From positions 1-52,342 of the forward strand of contig JACPNV010000026.1 in NCBI GenBank assembly GCA_016185305.1: a stretch of DNA of 52,342 bases. Reading direction: 5' to 3'. The DNA is from Actinomycetota bacterium (lineage in GTDB: Bacteria > Actinomycetota > Acidimicrobiia > Acidimicrobiales > Acidimicrobilacustridaceae). This document shows positions 17,661 through 26,112 of this stretch, in pieces. Both the position numbers and the translations under genes were made by a program. Every line of letters begins with the position of its first letter. Position 1 is the stretch's first letter. The notes under the pieces are model-generated. The model was not told the origin of the DNA. It saw only the letters and a program-made list of their open reading frames with translations, and did not search any database.

Positions 17661-17870
17661 TTACCAGCGCCGTGGGCGTTCGGGCGGGCGCAGCGGTCGC
17701 ATGCGGGGCCGCTTGGAGCTGAGCCCGTACCTTGGGAACGGCGTGCGCCCGCCTGGCAGCCCGGACGGACCGCTCGAGATCATCCGCGGCGAGCGCGAGT
17801 CGTGACTTCGGACTGCGAACCACGCAAGGAACAGCACCATTGCCAGCACGAGGAGTCCGAACTGGATCAT
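17661..17870 (-). CDS. small single-pass membrane protein
   Basis: A 69-residue protein with one N-terminal membrane helix (MIQFGLLVLAMVLFLAWFAV) followed by a basic, Pro/Arg-rich cytoplasmic tail ending in RPPERPRRW. The ATG at 17870 follows GGTGGGTGG, a plausible ribosome binding site; a GTG three codons earlier is an alternative. It is divergent from the TetR gene and convergent with the lipoprotein gene. No family recognised. Its reality rests on the helix plus the start signal. Confidence 0.5.
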   Translation of the reverse strand: MIQFGLLVLAMVLFLAWFAVRSHDSRSPRMISSGPSGLPGGRTPFPRYGLSSKRPRMRPLRPPERPRRW

Positions 17871-17915
17871 GCCACCCACCTACCCGCCGCTTCGGGCGCC
17901 TAGCCCGCCGAGTAA

Positions 17916-17933
17916 CGTGACATTCGTGTCAGC
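17916..17933. promoter_or_regulatory. operator variant overlapping the tetR start codon
   Basis: CGTGAC-N6-GTCAGC: the inner eight bases of the palindrome, TGAC and GTCA, are kept at the same spacing as in the hyu and Liv operators, and the half-site TGACAT/GTGTCAG matches the distal hyu site closely. It covers the GTG start at 17926, so binding would block initiation; autorepression is inferred. Confidence 0.6.
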
Positions 17934-18639
17934 TCAGAAGGCGGCCCGGGGGCGCGCAACCAAGGCCGCCAAGCCGAGCACGCGACCCGCCCAGGACGGT
18001 CGCCCGAAACGGGCCGAACCCGTCGGTCGAGCCGGCACCCCCGCCCAGGGACGCGAGCTGCGCGCCCGCGGTCAGCGCACCATGCGGCGGCTGCTCGACG
18101 GCGGCATCGATGTGTTCTCGACGCGCGGCTTCCACGCAGCTCGAGTCGACGACATCGTGAAGGCCGCGCACACCTCGCACGGGACCTTCTACCTGTACTT
18201 CTCGAGCAAGGAAGACCTCTTCCAAGCCCTCGTCGCCGATGTGGCCGAACAGATGGCCGGGCTCGCGGGATCGCTCGGGCCGATCACCGCTGACGCCGAC
18301 GGCTATGCCGAGCTGCGCGCGTGGCTGGTCCGGTTCACCGAGCTCTACGAGCACTACGGACCGATCTTGCGCACCTGGACCGAAGCCGAGATCGATGCCT
18401 CGGAGATGGGCCGGCTCGGCACCGACCTGCTGGGCGAGATGGCCACCGCGCTCAACTCGAGCATCGCGGCCCCAACCGGCGACGGGATCGACCCGACCAT
18501 CGCGTCGCTCGCGCTGGTGGCGATGGTCGAGCGGTTCAACTACTTCGTGCAGAGCGAGCAGGTCGACGCCCGCCCGGACCAGATGCTTGACACACTTACG
18601 GGAGTCATGCACGAGGGCCTGTTCGGCACCTCGGCTTGA
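17926..18639 (+). CDS. TetR-family transcriptional regulator
   Basis: A 237-residue regulator starting at GTG. After a basic, disordered-looking N-terminal tail of about 45 residues comes a TetR DNA-binding domain: IDVFSTRGFHAARVDDIVK, then the recognition helix region SHGTFYLYFSSKEDLFQAL (about residues 62-105). The C-terminal part is all-helical, as in ligand-binding TetR domains. It sits immediately upstream of Liv system 1, and an operator variant overlaps its start codon. Matching palindromes precede Liv 1, Liv 2 and hyuB, so I infer it controls these units, with a catabolic CoA ester or substrate as possible inducer. Another TetR elsewhere in the genome could use the same sites. Confidence 0.9.
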   Translation: MSAQKAARGRATKAAKPSTRPAQDGRPKRAEPVGRAGTPAQGRELRARGQRTMRRLLDGGIDVFSTRGFHAARVDDIVKAAHTSHGTFYLYFSSKEDLFQALVADVAEQMAGLAGSLGPITADADGYAELRAWLVRFTELYEHYGPILRTWTEAEIDASEMGRLGTDLLGEMATALNSSIAAPTGDGIDPTIASLALVAMVERFNYFVQSEQVDARPDQMLDTLTGVMHEGLFGTSA

Positions 18640-18649
18640 ATGAAGCAAC

Positions 18650-18668
18650 ACCAGCAAAAGATGCTGGT
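18650..18668. terminator. weak hairpin after tetR
   Basis: A six-base stem ACCAGC/GCTGGT with a seven-base A-rich loop, 10 bases after the tetR stop. There is no T-tract, so it may only be a weak terminator or attenuator between tetR and Liv system 1. Confidence 0.3.
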
Positions 18669-18679
18669 CAGAGTGCCTT

Positions 18680-18697
18680 CCTGACACTCACGTCAGG
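18680..18697. promoter_or_regulatory. palindromic operator upstream of Liv system 1
   Basis: CCTGAC-N6-GTCAGG with spacer ACTCAC, 62 bases upstream of the substrate-binding protein start. It differs from the proximal hyu operator only within the spacer. Placement fits repression of Liv 1 by the adjacent TetR protein. Confidence 0.75.
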
Positions 18698-18759
18698 TTT
18701 TGGGCTAGGGTGCCGGCGGGAGCGATCACGTCAATCGAGGCTCGACCCTGGGGGGTTCC

Positions 18760-21700
18760 ATGACGAGACGCCAGTCCATCGTGGCGGCATCTACGGTCGC
18801 CTTCATCCTGGTGGTGACCGCGTGCGGCAACTCGCCGACCGACACGGCCGGCTCGGCGAGCAGTCAAGCCGGAGGCAGCGGCGGTGCGCCGGCCACGACG
18901 GTGAGCAGGGCCGACCTCCAGAAGAACGTTCCCCTCACCGCCGAGGGCGTCACCGATACCGAGATCCGGGTCGGGGGTGTCGCCTCGGGCACCAACATCC
19001 TGCAAGCCGATTACAACCAGGTGTTCAAGGGCACCCAGGCCTACTTCGACAAGATCAACAGCGAGGGCGGGATCTACGGGCGCAAGCTCGTGCTCGCAGC
19101 TCAGCGCGACGACCGGATGACCGGCAACTCCGACGAGGTCCAGGCACTCATCTCCCAGGACAACGTGTTCGCCATCCTCCCCGTCGCTGCGCTGCTGTTC
19201 ACCGGCGCCACAGCCGCCGCGGACCAGAAGGTGCCGACCTTCGGCTGGAACATCAACGACGAATGGCAAGGTTCGCCGTACCTCTTCGGGGAGAAGGGCT
19301 CCGTCATCTGCGCCGACTGCGGCAACCCTCAGCTCCCGTGGCTCGCCAAGAAGCTGGGAGCGAAGAACGTCGGCCTGCTGGCCTACGGCAGCACGCCCCA
19401 GTCCAAACAGTGCGCCGACGGCATCAAGAAGGCGTTCGACAAGTGGCCGTCGGCCAAGATCGCCTTCGAGGACTCCACCCTCACCTTCGGCGCAACCGAC
19501 CTGAGCGTGCAGGTGTCCAAGATGAAAGACGCCAACGTCGATCTCGTCGTCACCTGCATCGACACCAACGGCGCGATCACCCTCGGCAAGGAGATGCAGA
19601 AGCAGGGGCTCGACGCCCCCCAGCAACTCCCGAACGGCTATGACTACGACCTGCTGGCCAACTTCGGCGACGTGATGGAAGGCGACATCGTCACCGTCCA
19701 GTTCACGCCCTTCGAGGTCAGCGATCCGCCGGCCGCGTTGAAGGAGTACTTCACCTGGATCGACAAGACGCCCGGTGCCAAGCGCGGCGAGCTGTCGCTG
19801 GCCGGCTGGATGGACGCCGAGCTGTTCGTCGAAGGCCTGAAGATGGCCGGTCCCGAGTTCAGCCGCGACAAGGTGGTCAACTCGCTCAACACGTTGACGA
19901 ACTGGACCGCCGACGGCATCAACTCCGGAGTCAACTGGACCATCGAGCACGAGACGGTCGCTCCCGAGGTCTGCTTCGCGTACGTCAAGGTGCAGAACAA
20001 GAAGTTCGTCCCGCACGTGTTCGCGTTGCTCGCGACGGGCATCGTCCTCACCTACAAGACGTCCGGCGTCCTGAACCTCGCCTTCGGCGCGCAGGCGTAC
20101 GTGTCCGCGGCGCTGTTCTACGTGCTGCGCGACAGCAGCCGGCTCGGCTGGCCGGTTGTCCCTGCGTTCTTCGTCTCCGTGGTCGTCGCCGCGCCCGCCA
20201 TCGGCTACCTCCTCGACCGCCTGCTCTACCGCCACCTGCGAACCGCGCCGCCGCTCGCCAAGCTCGTCACGTCGCTGGGACTGCTCGTCGCGATCCCGCA
20301 GATCGCCAAGCTGCCGATCCTGCTCGGCGACGGCGCCAAGCAACGACCTCCGGGCCTCATGCCCGAGTCGAACTACTCGGTCGGCTTCCTGACCGTGAAC
20401 GCCAACGAGATCACGACGATCGTCATCACCATCACGCTCGTGCTCGCGCTCACGGCGCTCTTCAAGATGACCAACCTCGGGCTCCAGATGCGAGCGGTCG
20501 TCGAGAGCCCCCGCATGACCGAGTTGGTAGGGGTCAACGCCGACCTCGTCGGCAGCTTCTCGTGGATGCTCTCGAGCCTGTTCGCCGGGCTCGCGGGCGT
20601 GTTGATCTCGCCTCTGTTCAACCGGGTCGACGACTTGCAGTTCTTCACCTTGCTCGTCGCCGCGCTCGCGGCGGCCGCCTTCGGCAAGCTCGCCAGCATC
20701 CCGCTCACCTTCGCCGGCGGGGTACTTCTCGGGGTGGCGCAGCAGATCCTCACCGGCGAACTGCCACAAGGGAACGTCCTCGCCGCGGGCATCCGCCAAG
20801 CCCTGCCGTTCCTCCTGCTCTTCGTCCTGCTGCTCTTCTGGCCGGGCCTCGGCCGCAGCAAGGCCGCGACCGACCCCCTCTCCGGTGTCGACCCTCCTCC
20901 ACCGTCTCCGGCCGCGCACCTGCGCACGCGAGGTCTGACGATCGCGACGAGGGTGTTCGCCGTGGTCGCCGCCGGCGGCGGGCTGTACGTCGCGCTCGGC
21001 GTCTTCAACGAGTACTGGCTTCGGCTCGCGACCCGTGGCATCTTGCTGGCCCTCATCTTCCTGTCGATCACGATGATCACGGGTCTCAGCGGCCAGATCT
21101 CGTTGTGCCAGGCGAGCTTCGCAGCCATCGGCGCGTTCACGACCGCTCAACTCGTGGCACAGCGAGGGTTGTCGGTCCTGACCGCGATGGTGATCGGCGC
21201 CGTCGTCGCCGCCGCGGTGGGCGCGATCGTGGCCCTACCGGCGCTCCGGCTCGGAGGCATCTATCTCGCCTTGGCCACGCTCGCGTTCGCGGTGATGTTC
21301 GAGACCGTCATACTGCCGCTCGACTGGGTGAGCGGCGGCACCCGCGGCCTGCGCGTGCCGCGGCCTGCGCTGTTGGGCATCGACTTCGCCGACGACAAGA
21401 AGTTCTTCCTGCTGAGCGTCACGCTCCTCGCCGCCATCGGCGGCGCGCTCCTGCTCGTCCGCTTCGGCACGACCGGGCGGTTCATGGATGCGCTTCGCGG
21501 CAGCAGCCTCGCCGCGACATCGATCGGCATCAACCCGGCGAAGGCGAAGATCATGGCGTTCGCACTGTCAGCAGCGATCGCCGGCTTCGGTGGCGGGCTC
21601 CTCGCCTCATTCGAGCGGCAGATGAGCGGCACGATCTACGCCGCCAACTTCTCGTTCTACGTCGGGTTGGTGTGGGTGGTCATCGTGATCTCACTCGGTT

Positions 21701-22023
21701 CGCGCTCGGTGAACGCAGCCATCAACGCCGGCCTCTCGTTCATCCTGCTGCCCGCCATCCTCACGCAGTTCGGGCTGAGCCCGTCGCTGGCCGGCGGGGT
21801 CAGCTTCATCCTCTTCGGCCTCGGCGCCATCACCTACGCCAAGCATCCTGAGGGCGTGATCGAAGCGCAGACTCGCGCCGCGGTCGTGCGGATGATGCGG
21901 TGGCGCAACCAGCCGCCACCCTCCGGCGAGGGCCTCAGCAGCCCGACGGGCCCGGCGATGCCCATCGTCGACGCGATCCCCACGCCGGTGATGGCGCCCG
22001 AACCGCAGGAGGTCGACTCCTGA
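18760..22023 (+). CDS. Liv-type substrate-binding protein fused to LivH-LivM permease
   Basis: One uninterrupted 1,087-residue frame. Residues 1-22 form a lipoprotein signal with lipobox VVTAC (Cys 22). About 55-417 is a type I periplasmic binding protein of the branched-chain amino acid (LivJ/K) family. At about residue 417, in KKFVPHVFALLATG, it passes straight into a LivH permease already inside its first helix. LivH runs to about 700, a Pro-rich linker follows, and LivM fills 725-1,060. The LivH-LivM fusion is natural (Liv system 2 has it too). The junction with the binding protein is not: against Liv 2 the binding protein lacks its C-terminal tail, and LivH lacks about 31 N-terminal residues. 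A deletion of some 150-250 bases, in frame by chance, or an assembly error is the likely cause. The start ATG is preceded by GGGGGG. Confidence 0.85.
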   Translation: MTRRQSIVAASTVAFILVVTACGNSPTDTAGSASSQAGGSGGAPATTVSRADLQKNVPLTAEGVTDTEIRVGGVASGTNILQADYNQVFKGTQAYFDKINSEGGIYGRKLVLAAQRDDRMTGNSDEVQALISQDNVFAILPVAALLFTGATAAADQKVPTFGWNINDEWQGSPYLFGEKGSVICADCGNPQLPWLAKKLGAKNVGLLAYGSTPQSKQCADGIKKAFDKWPSAKIAFEDSTLTFGATDLSVQVSKMKDANVDLVVTCIDTNGAITLGKEMQKQGLDAPQQLPNGYDYDLLANFGDVMEGDIVTVQFTPFEVSDPPAALKEYFTWIDKTPGAKRGELSLAGWMDAELFVEGLKMAGPEFSRDKVVNSLNTLTNWTADGINSGVNWTIEHETVAPEVCFAYVKVQNKKFVPHVFALLATGIVLTYKTSGVLNLAFGAQAYVSAALFYVLRDSSRLGWPVVPAFFVSVVVAAPAIGYLLDRLLYRHLRTAPPLAKLVTSLGLLVAIPQIAKLPILLGDGAKQRPPGLMPESNYSVGFLTVNANEITTIVITITLVLALTALFKMTNLGLQMRAVVESPRMTELVGVNADLVGSFSWMLSSLFAGLAGVLISPLFNRVDDLQFFTLLVAALAAAAFGKLASIPLTFAGGVLLGVAQQILTGELPQGNVLAAGIRQALPFLLLFVLLLFWPGLGRSKAATDPLSGVDPPPPSPAAHLRTRGLTIATRVFAVVAAGGGLYVALGVFNEYWLRLATRGILLALIFLSITMITGLSGQISLCQASFAAIGAFTTAQLVAQRGLSVLTAMVIGAVVAAAVGAIVALPALRLGGIYLALATLAFAVMFETVILPLDWVSGGTRGLRVPRPALLGIDFADDKKFFLLSVTLLAAIGGALLLVRFGTTGRFMDALRGSSLAATSIGINPAKAKIMAFALSAAIAGFGGGLLASFERQMSGTIYAANFSFYVGLVWVVIVISLGSRSVNAAINAGLSFILLPAILTQFGLSPSLAGGVSFILFGLGAITYAKHPEGVIEAQTRAAVVRMMRWRNQPPPSGEGLSSPTGPAMPIVDAIPTPVMAPEPQEVDS

Positions 22024-22045
22024 TGGCCCCGTGCGAGCCACCCTC

Positions 22046-22804
22046 ATGAGCCTGTTCGAGGCCGACCAGATCACCAAGAAGTTCGCCGGCATACACGCGC
22101 TCAACAACGTGTCGATGTCCGTCGACGCCGGCGAACTGGTCGGGCTCATCGGCCCGAACGGCGCCGGCAAGACCACCTTCTTCAACTGCGTGAACGGCAT
22201 CACCAAACCCGACTGCGGCCGCGTCACCTTCGACGGTCGCGACATCACGCGCATGCAGGTGTACCGCCGAGCCCGGCTCGGCTTCGCCCGGACGTTCCAG
22301 CGCGTCGAGCTCTTCGACGGCATGACCGTTCGCGATCACCTGATCGTTGCCAGCCGAGCCCACAGCCGGAAGGGCAACCTCCTCAAAGATCTCCTGTTGC
22401 TCGGGCGCACCACGGCGGAAGAGCGGGCGGTCTCTGACCAGATGCTCGATCTGCTCGGGCTCACCGACGCCGCCGACCGCCCCATCGAGTCCGTCACCCT
22501 CGGCCAGGGCCGGCTCGTCGAGTTGGGGCGAGCCCTCATGACCGATCCGAAGCTGCTGTTCCTCGACGAGCCGTCCTCGGGCCTCGACGAGCACGAAACG
22601 ATCGAAGCCGCCAACACGCTGTTGCGCGTCCAGCGCGAGCACGGCACCGCCATCGTTCTGGTCGATCACGATGTCGCCACGGTCGAACGGGTGTGCAGCC
22701 GCCTCTTCGTGCTCGACTACGGAACCGTCATCGCTTCGGGCGCCACGGCCGAGGTTCTCGCCGACGAGCGCGTGCGCACCGCCTACCTTGGAGCGAACGC
22801 ATGA
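22046..22804 (+). CDS. livG: Liv-type ABC transporter ATP-binding protein (LivG-like)
   Basis: A 252-residue ATPase with Walker A GPNGAGKTT (about residues 36-44), the LivG-typical ARTFQRVELFDGMTV, signature-region VTLGQGRLVELGRAL, Walker B LLFLDEPSSGLD and switch VDHD. The signature is TLGQG rather than LSGGQ, as in many actinobacterial LivG proteins. ATG at 22046 is preferred over GTG at 22031, although neither has a strong ribosome binding site. Its stop overlaps the livF start (ATGA). Intact, unlike its two neighbours in this operon. Confidence 0.9.
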   Translation: MSLFEADQITKKFAGIHALNNVSMSVDAGELVGLIGPNGAGKTTFFNCVNGITKPDCGRVTFDGRDITRMQVYRRARLGFARTFQRVELFDGMTVRDHLIVASRAHSRKGNLLKDLLLLGRTTAEERAVSDQMLDLLGLTDAADRPIESVTLGQGRLVELGRALMTDPKLLFLDEPSSGLDEHETIEAANTLLRVQREHGTAIVLVDHDVATVERVCSRLFVLDYGTVIASGATAEVLADERVRTAYLGANA

Positions 22805-23386
22805 CGCCCGTCCTCGAGCTCGATGCCGTCGACGCGACCTACGGACTGCGGCCGCGTCTGCATCGATGGGACCGACATCACCACGAAGAAGGCGTACCAG
22901 GTGGCTCGACTCGGAGTGGCCCACGCACCCGAAGGACGATCGGTCTTCGGGTCGCTGTCGGTCGAGGAGAACCTGCTCCTCGGCTTCCGCAACCAGCTCG
23001 GTGCCGACCAGGTGGCGAGCGCCCTCGACGAGGCGTATCGCATCTTCCCGCGCCTGGGCGAACGTTCGGGGCAGCTCGCCGGGTCCTTGTCGGGCGGCGA
23101 GCAACGCATGCTCTCGCTGGCTCGTGTGCTCGTGAACCCGCCCAAGCTGCTGATCGTCGACGAGCTCTCCCTCGGGCTCGCGCCCATCATCGTGGACGAG
23201 GTCTATGCCAATCTGGCCAAGGTGAAAGCACGCGGCACCGCGCTCCTGGTCATCGAGCAGCACGTCCATCACGCGCTCGAGCTCGCGGATCAACTCGTGA
23301 TCCTCGAACGGGGTCGTGTCCGCTACCACGGTCCCGTTCTCGGCGTCGACGACCTGTCGGCACACCTCCTCCCCAGCGGTGGCTGA
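22801..23386 (+). pseudogene. livF: livF with internal deletion and frameshift, Walker A missing
   Basis: Translation from the ATG at 22801 gives a normal LivF beginning, MTPVLELDAVDATYG. At about 22843-22846 the sequence jumps to DCGRVCIDGTDIT in the next frame, which continues as a good LivF (APEGRSVFGSLSVEENL, SLSGGEQRMLSLARVL, LLIVDELSLGLAP, VIEQH) to the stop at 23384-23386. Compared with LivF of system 2, roughly 42 residues including the whole Walker A GPNGAGKTT are gone, and the frame changes. As written no functional ATPase can be made; a protein of about 187 residues started inside the second frame would lack nucleotide binding. Second lesion in the same operon. Confidence 0.8.
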
Positions 23387-23396
23387 CCGTCGCGAC

Positions 23397-24842
23397 ATGG
23401 CGGAGTTGGTGCGCATCGAGACGAGCGCCAGTCGCCCCGCCCCGGCCTGGATCGCGGTCGCCACCGCGCTCGCGCTCGTCGCCATCGGTCTGGTGGCGTG
23501 GCGGGCGCTTGCGAGCCGGGAAGCCCCACGGACGAAGGGGATCTTGTTCGGCGCGGCCGGACCCACCCTGGGCTATGACGGGCGCGGTGGCAGCCCGTTC
23601 TGGCTGAACATCGCCGGCCCGCGGAGCTACACGTTCGACGGCGACCCGTACACCGCGGGCTGCACCGGAACGTCCCCGGGCATCGTGCGCTCCAACCGGC
23701 CCGGGGCCACCAGCGAGACGAGCTGCCAACCCAACCCGAATCTGGATCGGCGAGGCCATCTCTTCGTCGTGCGGGTGACGAGGGCCGAATCGGAACGCCC
23801 TCTCCTCATCGATGTCGCCGACCCGCGCCTTCGCCCCACATCCGGGCGGTCAGGATCGGGCTGCCCCACGGCGGGAGCAACCGCCCCGTCCTCGCGCGGC
23901 GCGATCTGCGCGGGCGACCTGGCGCCCCGCGGCACCGGCTTCACCACCACCTTCATCGTGCGCGCACCCGACTCGACGCCCGATGACCCGACCGACAACC
24001 CCGCGATCTGCGCCACCACCTTCGCGGCCGACACCAACGGATCGTCCACGGCGCCCACTGACTGGGAGCGGATGTGCGCCATACCGCCGAACCGCGTGCA
24101 GGTGGGCGACTACATCGTGCAGGTGCGGTCCAACGCCGATCTCTCGTCGCCGCGCGAGAGCCGCACCGCCGACCTCGATCCGGCGGCCGGCGCCGGATCT
24201 CTCGAGCGTGCTGATCCCACCGCGGCGGGAGACGGCCAGAACCACTTCGCGCTCCGGGCCCAGTGGGACGGCGGCGCCGACGAGAACCGCGGCCAGAGCC
24301 TCACGGTCGAAGGCCTGAACCACCTCGTCACGTTCGTGAGCCAGCGATCCTCACTGGTCACGCTCCCGCTCCTCAACCTGAGCTCGGTCGCCGCCGGCCG
24401 CACCCTGCGGCTGAAGGTCTTCGACCTCGGCGATCTCGCGAACCCCAACCAACAGCCTTCGAACGTGGCCGCCAACGGCAACGGCAACAGCACGGCCAGC
24501 ACGATGGCGCTGCGCCTCGTCGCTCCAAGCCAGGCGCTCGTCGGCAACAGCCCCATGCGGGAGATGACCGGCTGCCGGTTCACCTTCGGGTCCGACACGC
24601 TCGCGGGCACCGGGCGCGGCAGCTCGTGCGGCGTCGACAACGCTCCCCGCTCCGCGTTCAACGGCAAGGAGGTGACCGTGGAGGTCCAGCTACCGGCCGG
24701 CTACACGTGTGAGGCGACGGTCGCCGGCTGCTGGCTCAACGCCGAGCTCGACTACCGCGGCGCACCCAACGACGGCAGCGCCTGGAGCGCCGAGCTGATC
24801 GACCCTTCCCCACCGTCGACCGCGCCCCCCACCACGAGGTGA
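23397..24842 (+). CDS. membrane-anchored extracytoplasmic protein of unknown function
   Basis: A 481-residue protein with a single N-terminal membrane helix (about residues 19-36, IAVATALALVAIGLVAW), followed by an extracytoplasmic region rich in Cys, Asn, Ser and Thr. At least ten Cys are spread through it, many in short pairs (CTGTSPG, SCQPNP, CPTAG, ICAG, ICATT), suggesting disulfides. The C-terminus is Pro/Ser/Thr-rich. I do not recognise a family; the pattern is somewhat like the non-helical part of TadG-like pilus-associated proteins, but without supporting motifs. It starts 10 bases after the damaged livF, so it may be transcribed with Liv system 1, and is followed directly by the VOC gene. 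Confidence 0.7.
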   Translation: MAELVRIETSASRPAPAWIAVATALALVAIGLVAWRALASREAPRTKGILFGAAGPTLGYDGRGGSPFWLNIAGPRSYTFDGDPYTAGCTGTSPGIVRSNRPGATSETSCQPNPNLDRRGHLFVVRVTRAESERPLLIDVADPRLRPTSGRSGSGCPTAGATAPSSRGAICAGDLAPRGTGFTTTFIVRAPDSTPDDPTDNPAICATTFAADTNGSSTAPTDWERMCAIPPNRVQVGDYIVQVRSNADLSSPRESRTADLDPAAGAGSLERADPTAAGDGQNHFALRAQWDGGADENRGQSLTVEGLNHLVTFVSQRSSLVTLPLLNLSSVAAGRTLRLKVFDLGDLANPNQQPSNVAANGNGNSTASTMALRLVAPSQALVGNSPMREMTGCRFTFGSDTLAGTGRGSSCGVDNAPRSAFNGKEVTVEVQLPAGYTCEATVAGCWLNAELDYRGAPNDGSAWSAELIDPSPPSTAPPTTR

Positions 24843-24844
24843 CC

Positions 24845-25324
24845 ATGGCGTCAACCGAGCAGCCCGCGCCCACTGCCACGACAGGTCGCAGAGCGCCGCG
24901 CTTCAACCACATCGGCATCAGCATGGCAGCGTCGTTGCTGGACGGCGCCGGGCGAGCGGCGATCGTCGACTTCTACGGGGAGGTCTTCGGTTGGCAGGAG
25001 CTGCCCACGATGACGATCGATCGTGAGCGGCTCGTCCTGATGGCGCATCGTTATGACCAGTTCGTCTTCCTCATCGCCAACGACGAGCCGATGCGCGCGC
25101 CGCGCCTCGACCACGTCGGCCAGAGCGTGGCAACGATGGAGGAGTTCACCGAGTTGTACGAGAAGGCGGCGGCCTACCGTGCGGGCAACGATCGAGTCGA
25201 TCTGATCGAGCCCACGGTCGAGAGCCATCCCGGCGTTCGCCTCCACAGCTGGTACGTCGGCTACCTCCTGCCGCTCATGATCGAGACCCAGTACTGGGAA
25301 TGGTCGTCGTCCCCGCAACCGTAG
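24845..25324 (+). CDS. VOC/glyoxalase-fold protein
   Basis: A 159-residue protein with the vicinal-oxygen-chelate pattern: FNHIGISM at the start (metal His candidate), IVDFYGEVFGWQE as the family helix, and a second half with LDHVGQSVATMEEFTEL. Such proteins include dioxygenases, epimerases and resistance proteins; metal ligands and substrate are not certain here. ATG at 24845 is preceded by GAGGTGA; GTG at 24839 overlaps the previous stop and is an alternative. It is convergent with the dienelactone hydrolase gene. Confidence 0.8.
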   Translation: MASTEQPAPTATTGRRAPRFNHIGISMAASLLDGAGRAAIVDFYGEVFGWQELPTMTIDRERLVLMAHRYDQFVFLIANDEPMRAPRLDHVGQSVATMEEFTELYEKAAAYRAGNDRVDLIEPTVESHPGVRLHSWYVGYLLPLMIETQYWEWSSSPQP

Positions 25325-25372
25325 GTTTGCGACACACACACCAGCTCGGCGCCGAACCGCACGCGCCGACTG

Positions 25373-26086
25373 CTACTCGGTGAACGAGCGGCGGAGGAAG
25401 TCGGCGGTCTGGCCCCAGGCTTCCTTGGCCCGCACTGGATCGTGGAACACGGCGGCGTACTCGTTGTCGAACGCGTGACCGGCGCCCTCGTGCACGACCA
25501 CCGTCGCGTCATCCCGGCCCGCGAACGCCTTCTGCACGACCTCGACCTGATCCATCGGGATGAACGGGTCGTTGTCGCCGAAGTGGAACAGGATGGGGCA
25601 ATGGATCTGGCCGGCCGCATCGGCCATGTCCGCAACCCCTGACCCGTAGTACGACACGGCGGCGTCCGGCTCGGACTGCACCGCGACCCCGAATGCCACG
25701 AGGCCACCCATGCAGAACCCCAGCACACCGACAGACCCGGTCGTCTCCTCGAGCCGATCCAGATGAGCCAGAGCGGCGTCGCCGTCACGGAATCCTTGTT
25801 CCCAATCGAAGTCGCCGAGCCGTGCCATCGCCTCTTCGAACCCACCCTCGTCGTGGCGCTCGACGGTGTGGTCAGGGTCGATGCGCCAGAACAGGTCGGG
25901 AGCGAGCACGACGTACCCAAGGTTTGCGAGGCGTTCGGCCACCGCCCGGATGTACACGTTGACGCCCAAGAGCTCGTGGAACAGCACGAGGCCGCTGCCG
26001 CTCCCCGACGGCGGCAACGTGAGATGTCCGGGGAAGGTCCCGCCCTCGCGCGAGGTGATGGTCTCGGTTCGGTGCTCGGCCGGCAT
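25373..26086 (-). CDS. dienelactone hydrolase family protein
   Basis: A 237-residue alpha/beta hydrolase. The nucleophile elbow is GFCMGG with Cys 125, the acid is in FGDNDPFIP (Asp 171 or 173) and the His is in GAGHAF (His 204), matching the Cys-Asp-His triad of dienelactone hydrolases. HELLGVNVYIRAVAERLA near the N-terminus is the conserved oxyanion-region phrase. These enzymes open lactones in aromatic or cyclic compound breakdown, but many homologues have other esters as substrates. Full length; separated by 26 bases from the upstream hydrolase gene on the same strand, so a two-hydrolase operon is likely. Confidence 0.92.
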   Translation of the reverse strand: MPAEHRTETITSREGGTFPGHLTLPPSGSGSGLVLFHELLGVNVYIRAVAERLANLGYVVLAPDLFWRIDPDHTVERHDEGGFEEAMARLGDFDWEQGFRDGDAALAHLDRLEETTGSVGVLGFCMGGLVAFGVAVQSEPDAAVSYYGSGVADMADAAGQIHCPILFHFGDNDPFIPMDQVEVVQKAFAGRDDATVVVHEGAGHAFDNEYAAVFHDPVRAKEAWGQTADFLRRSFTE

Positions 26087-26112
26087 GGAGAAAACGTACC
26101 GACCGGCGAACC

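Noticed and set aside
18688..21150. 820-codon minus-strand frame opposite Liv system 1
   Set aside because: Shadow of the SBP-LivHM gene; no domain pattern and extreme charged-residue content.
18760..22023. Genuine evolved fusion of binding protein and permease
   Set aside because: Not fully rejected, but the loss of parts of both partners at the joint and a second lesion in the same operon favour deletion or misassembly.
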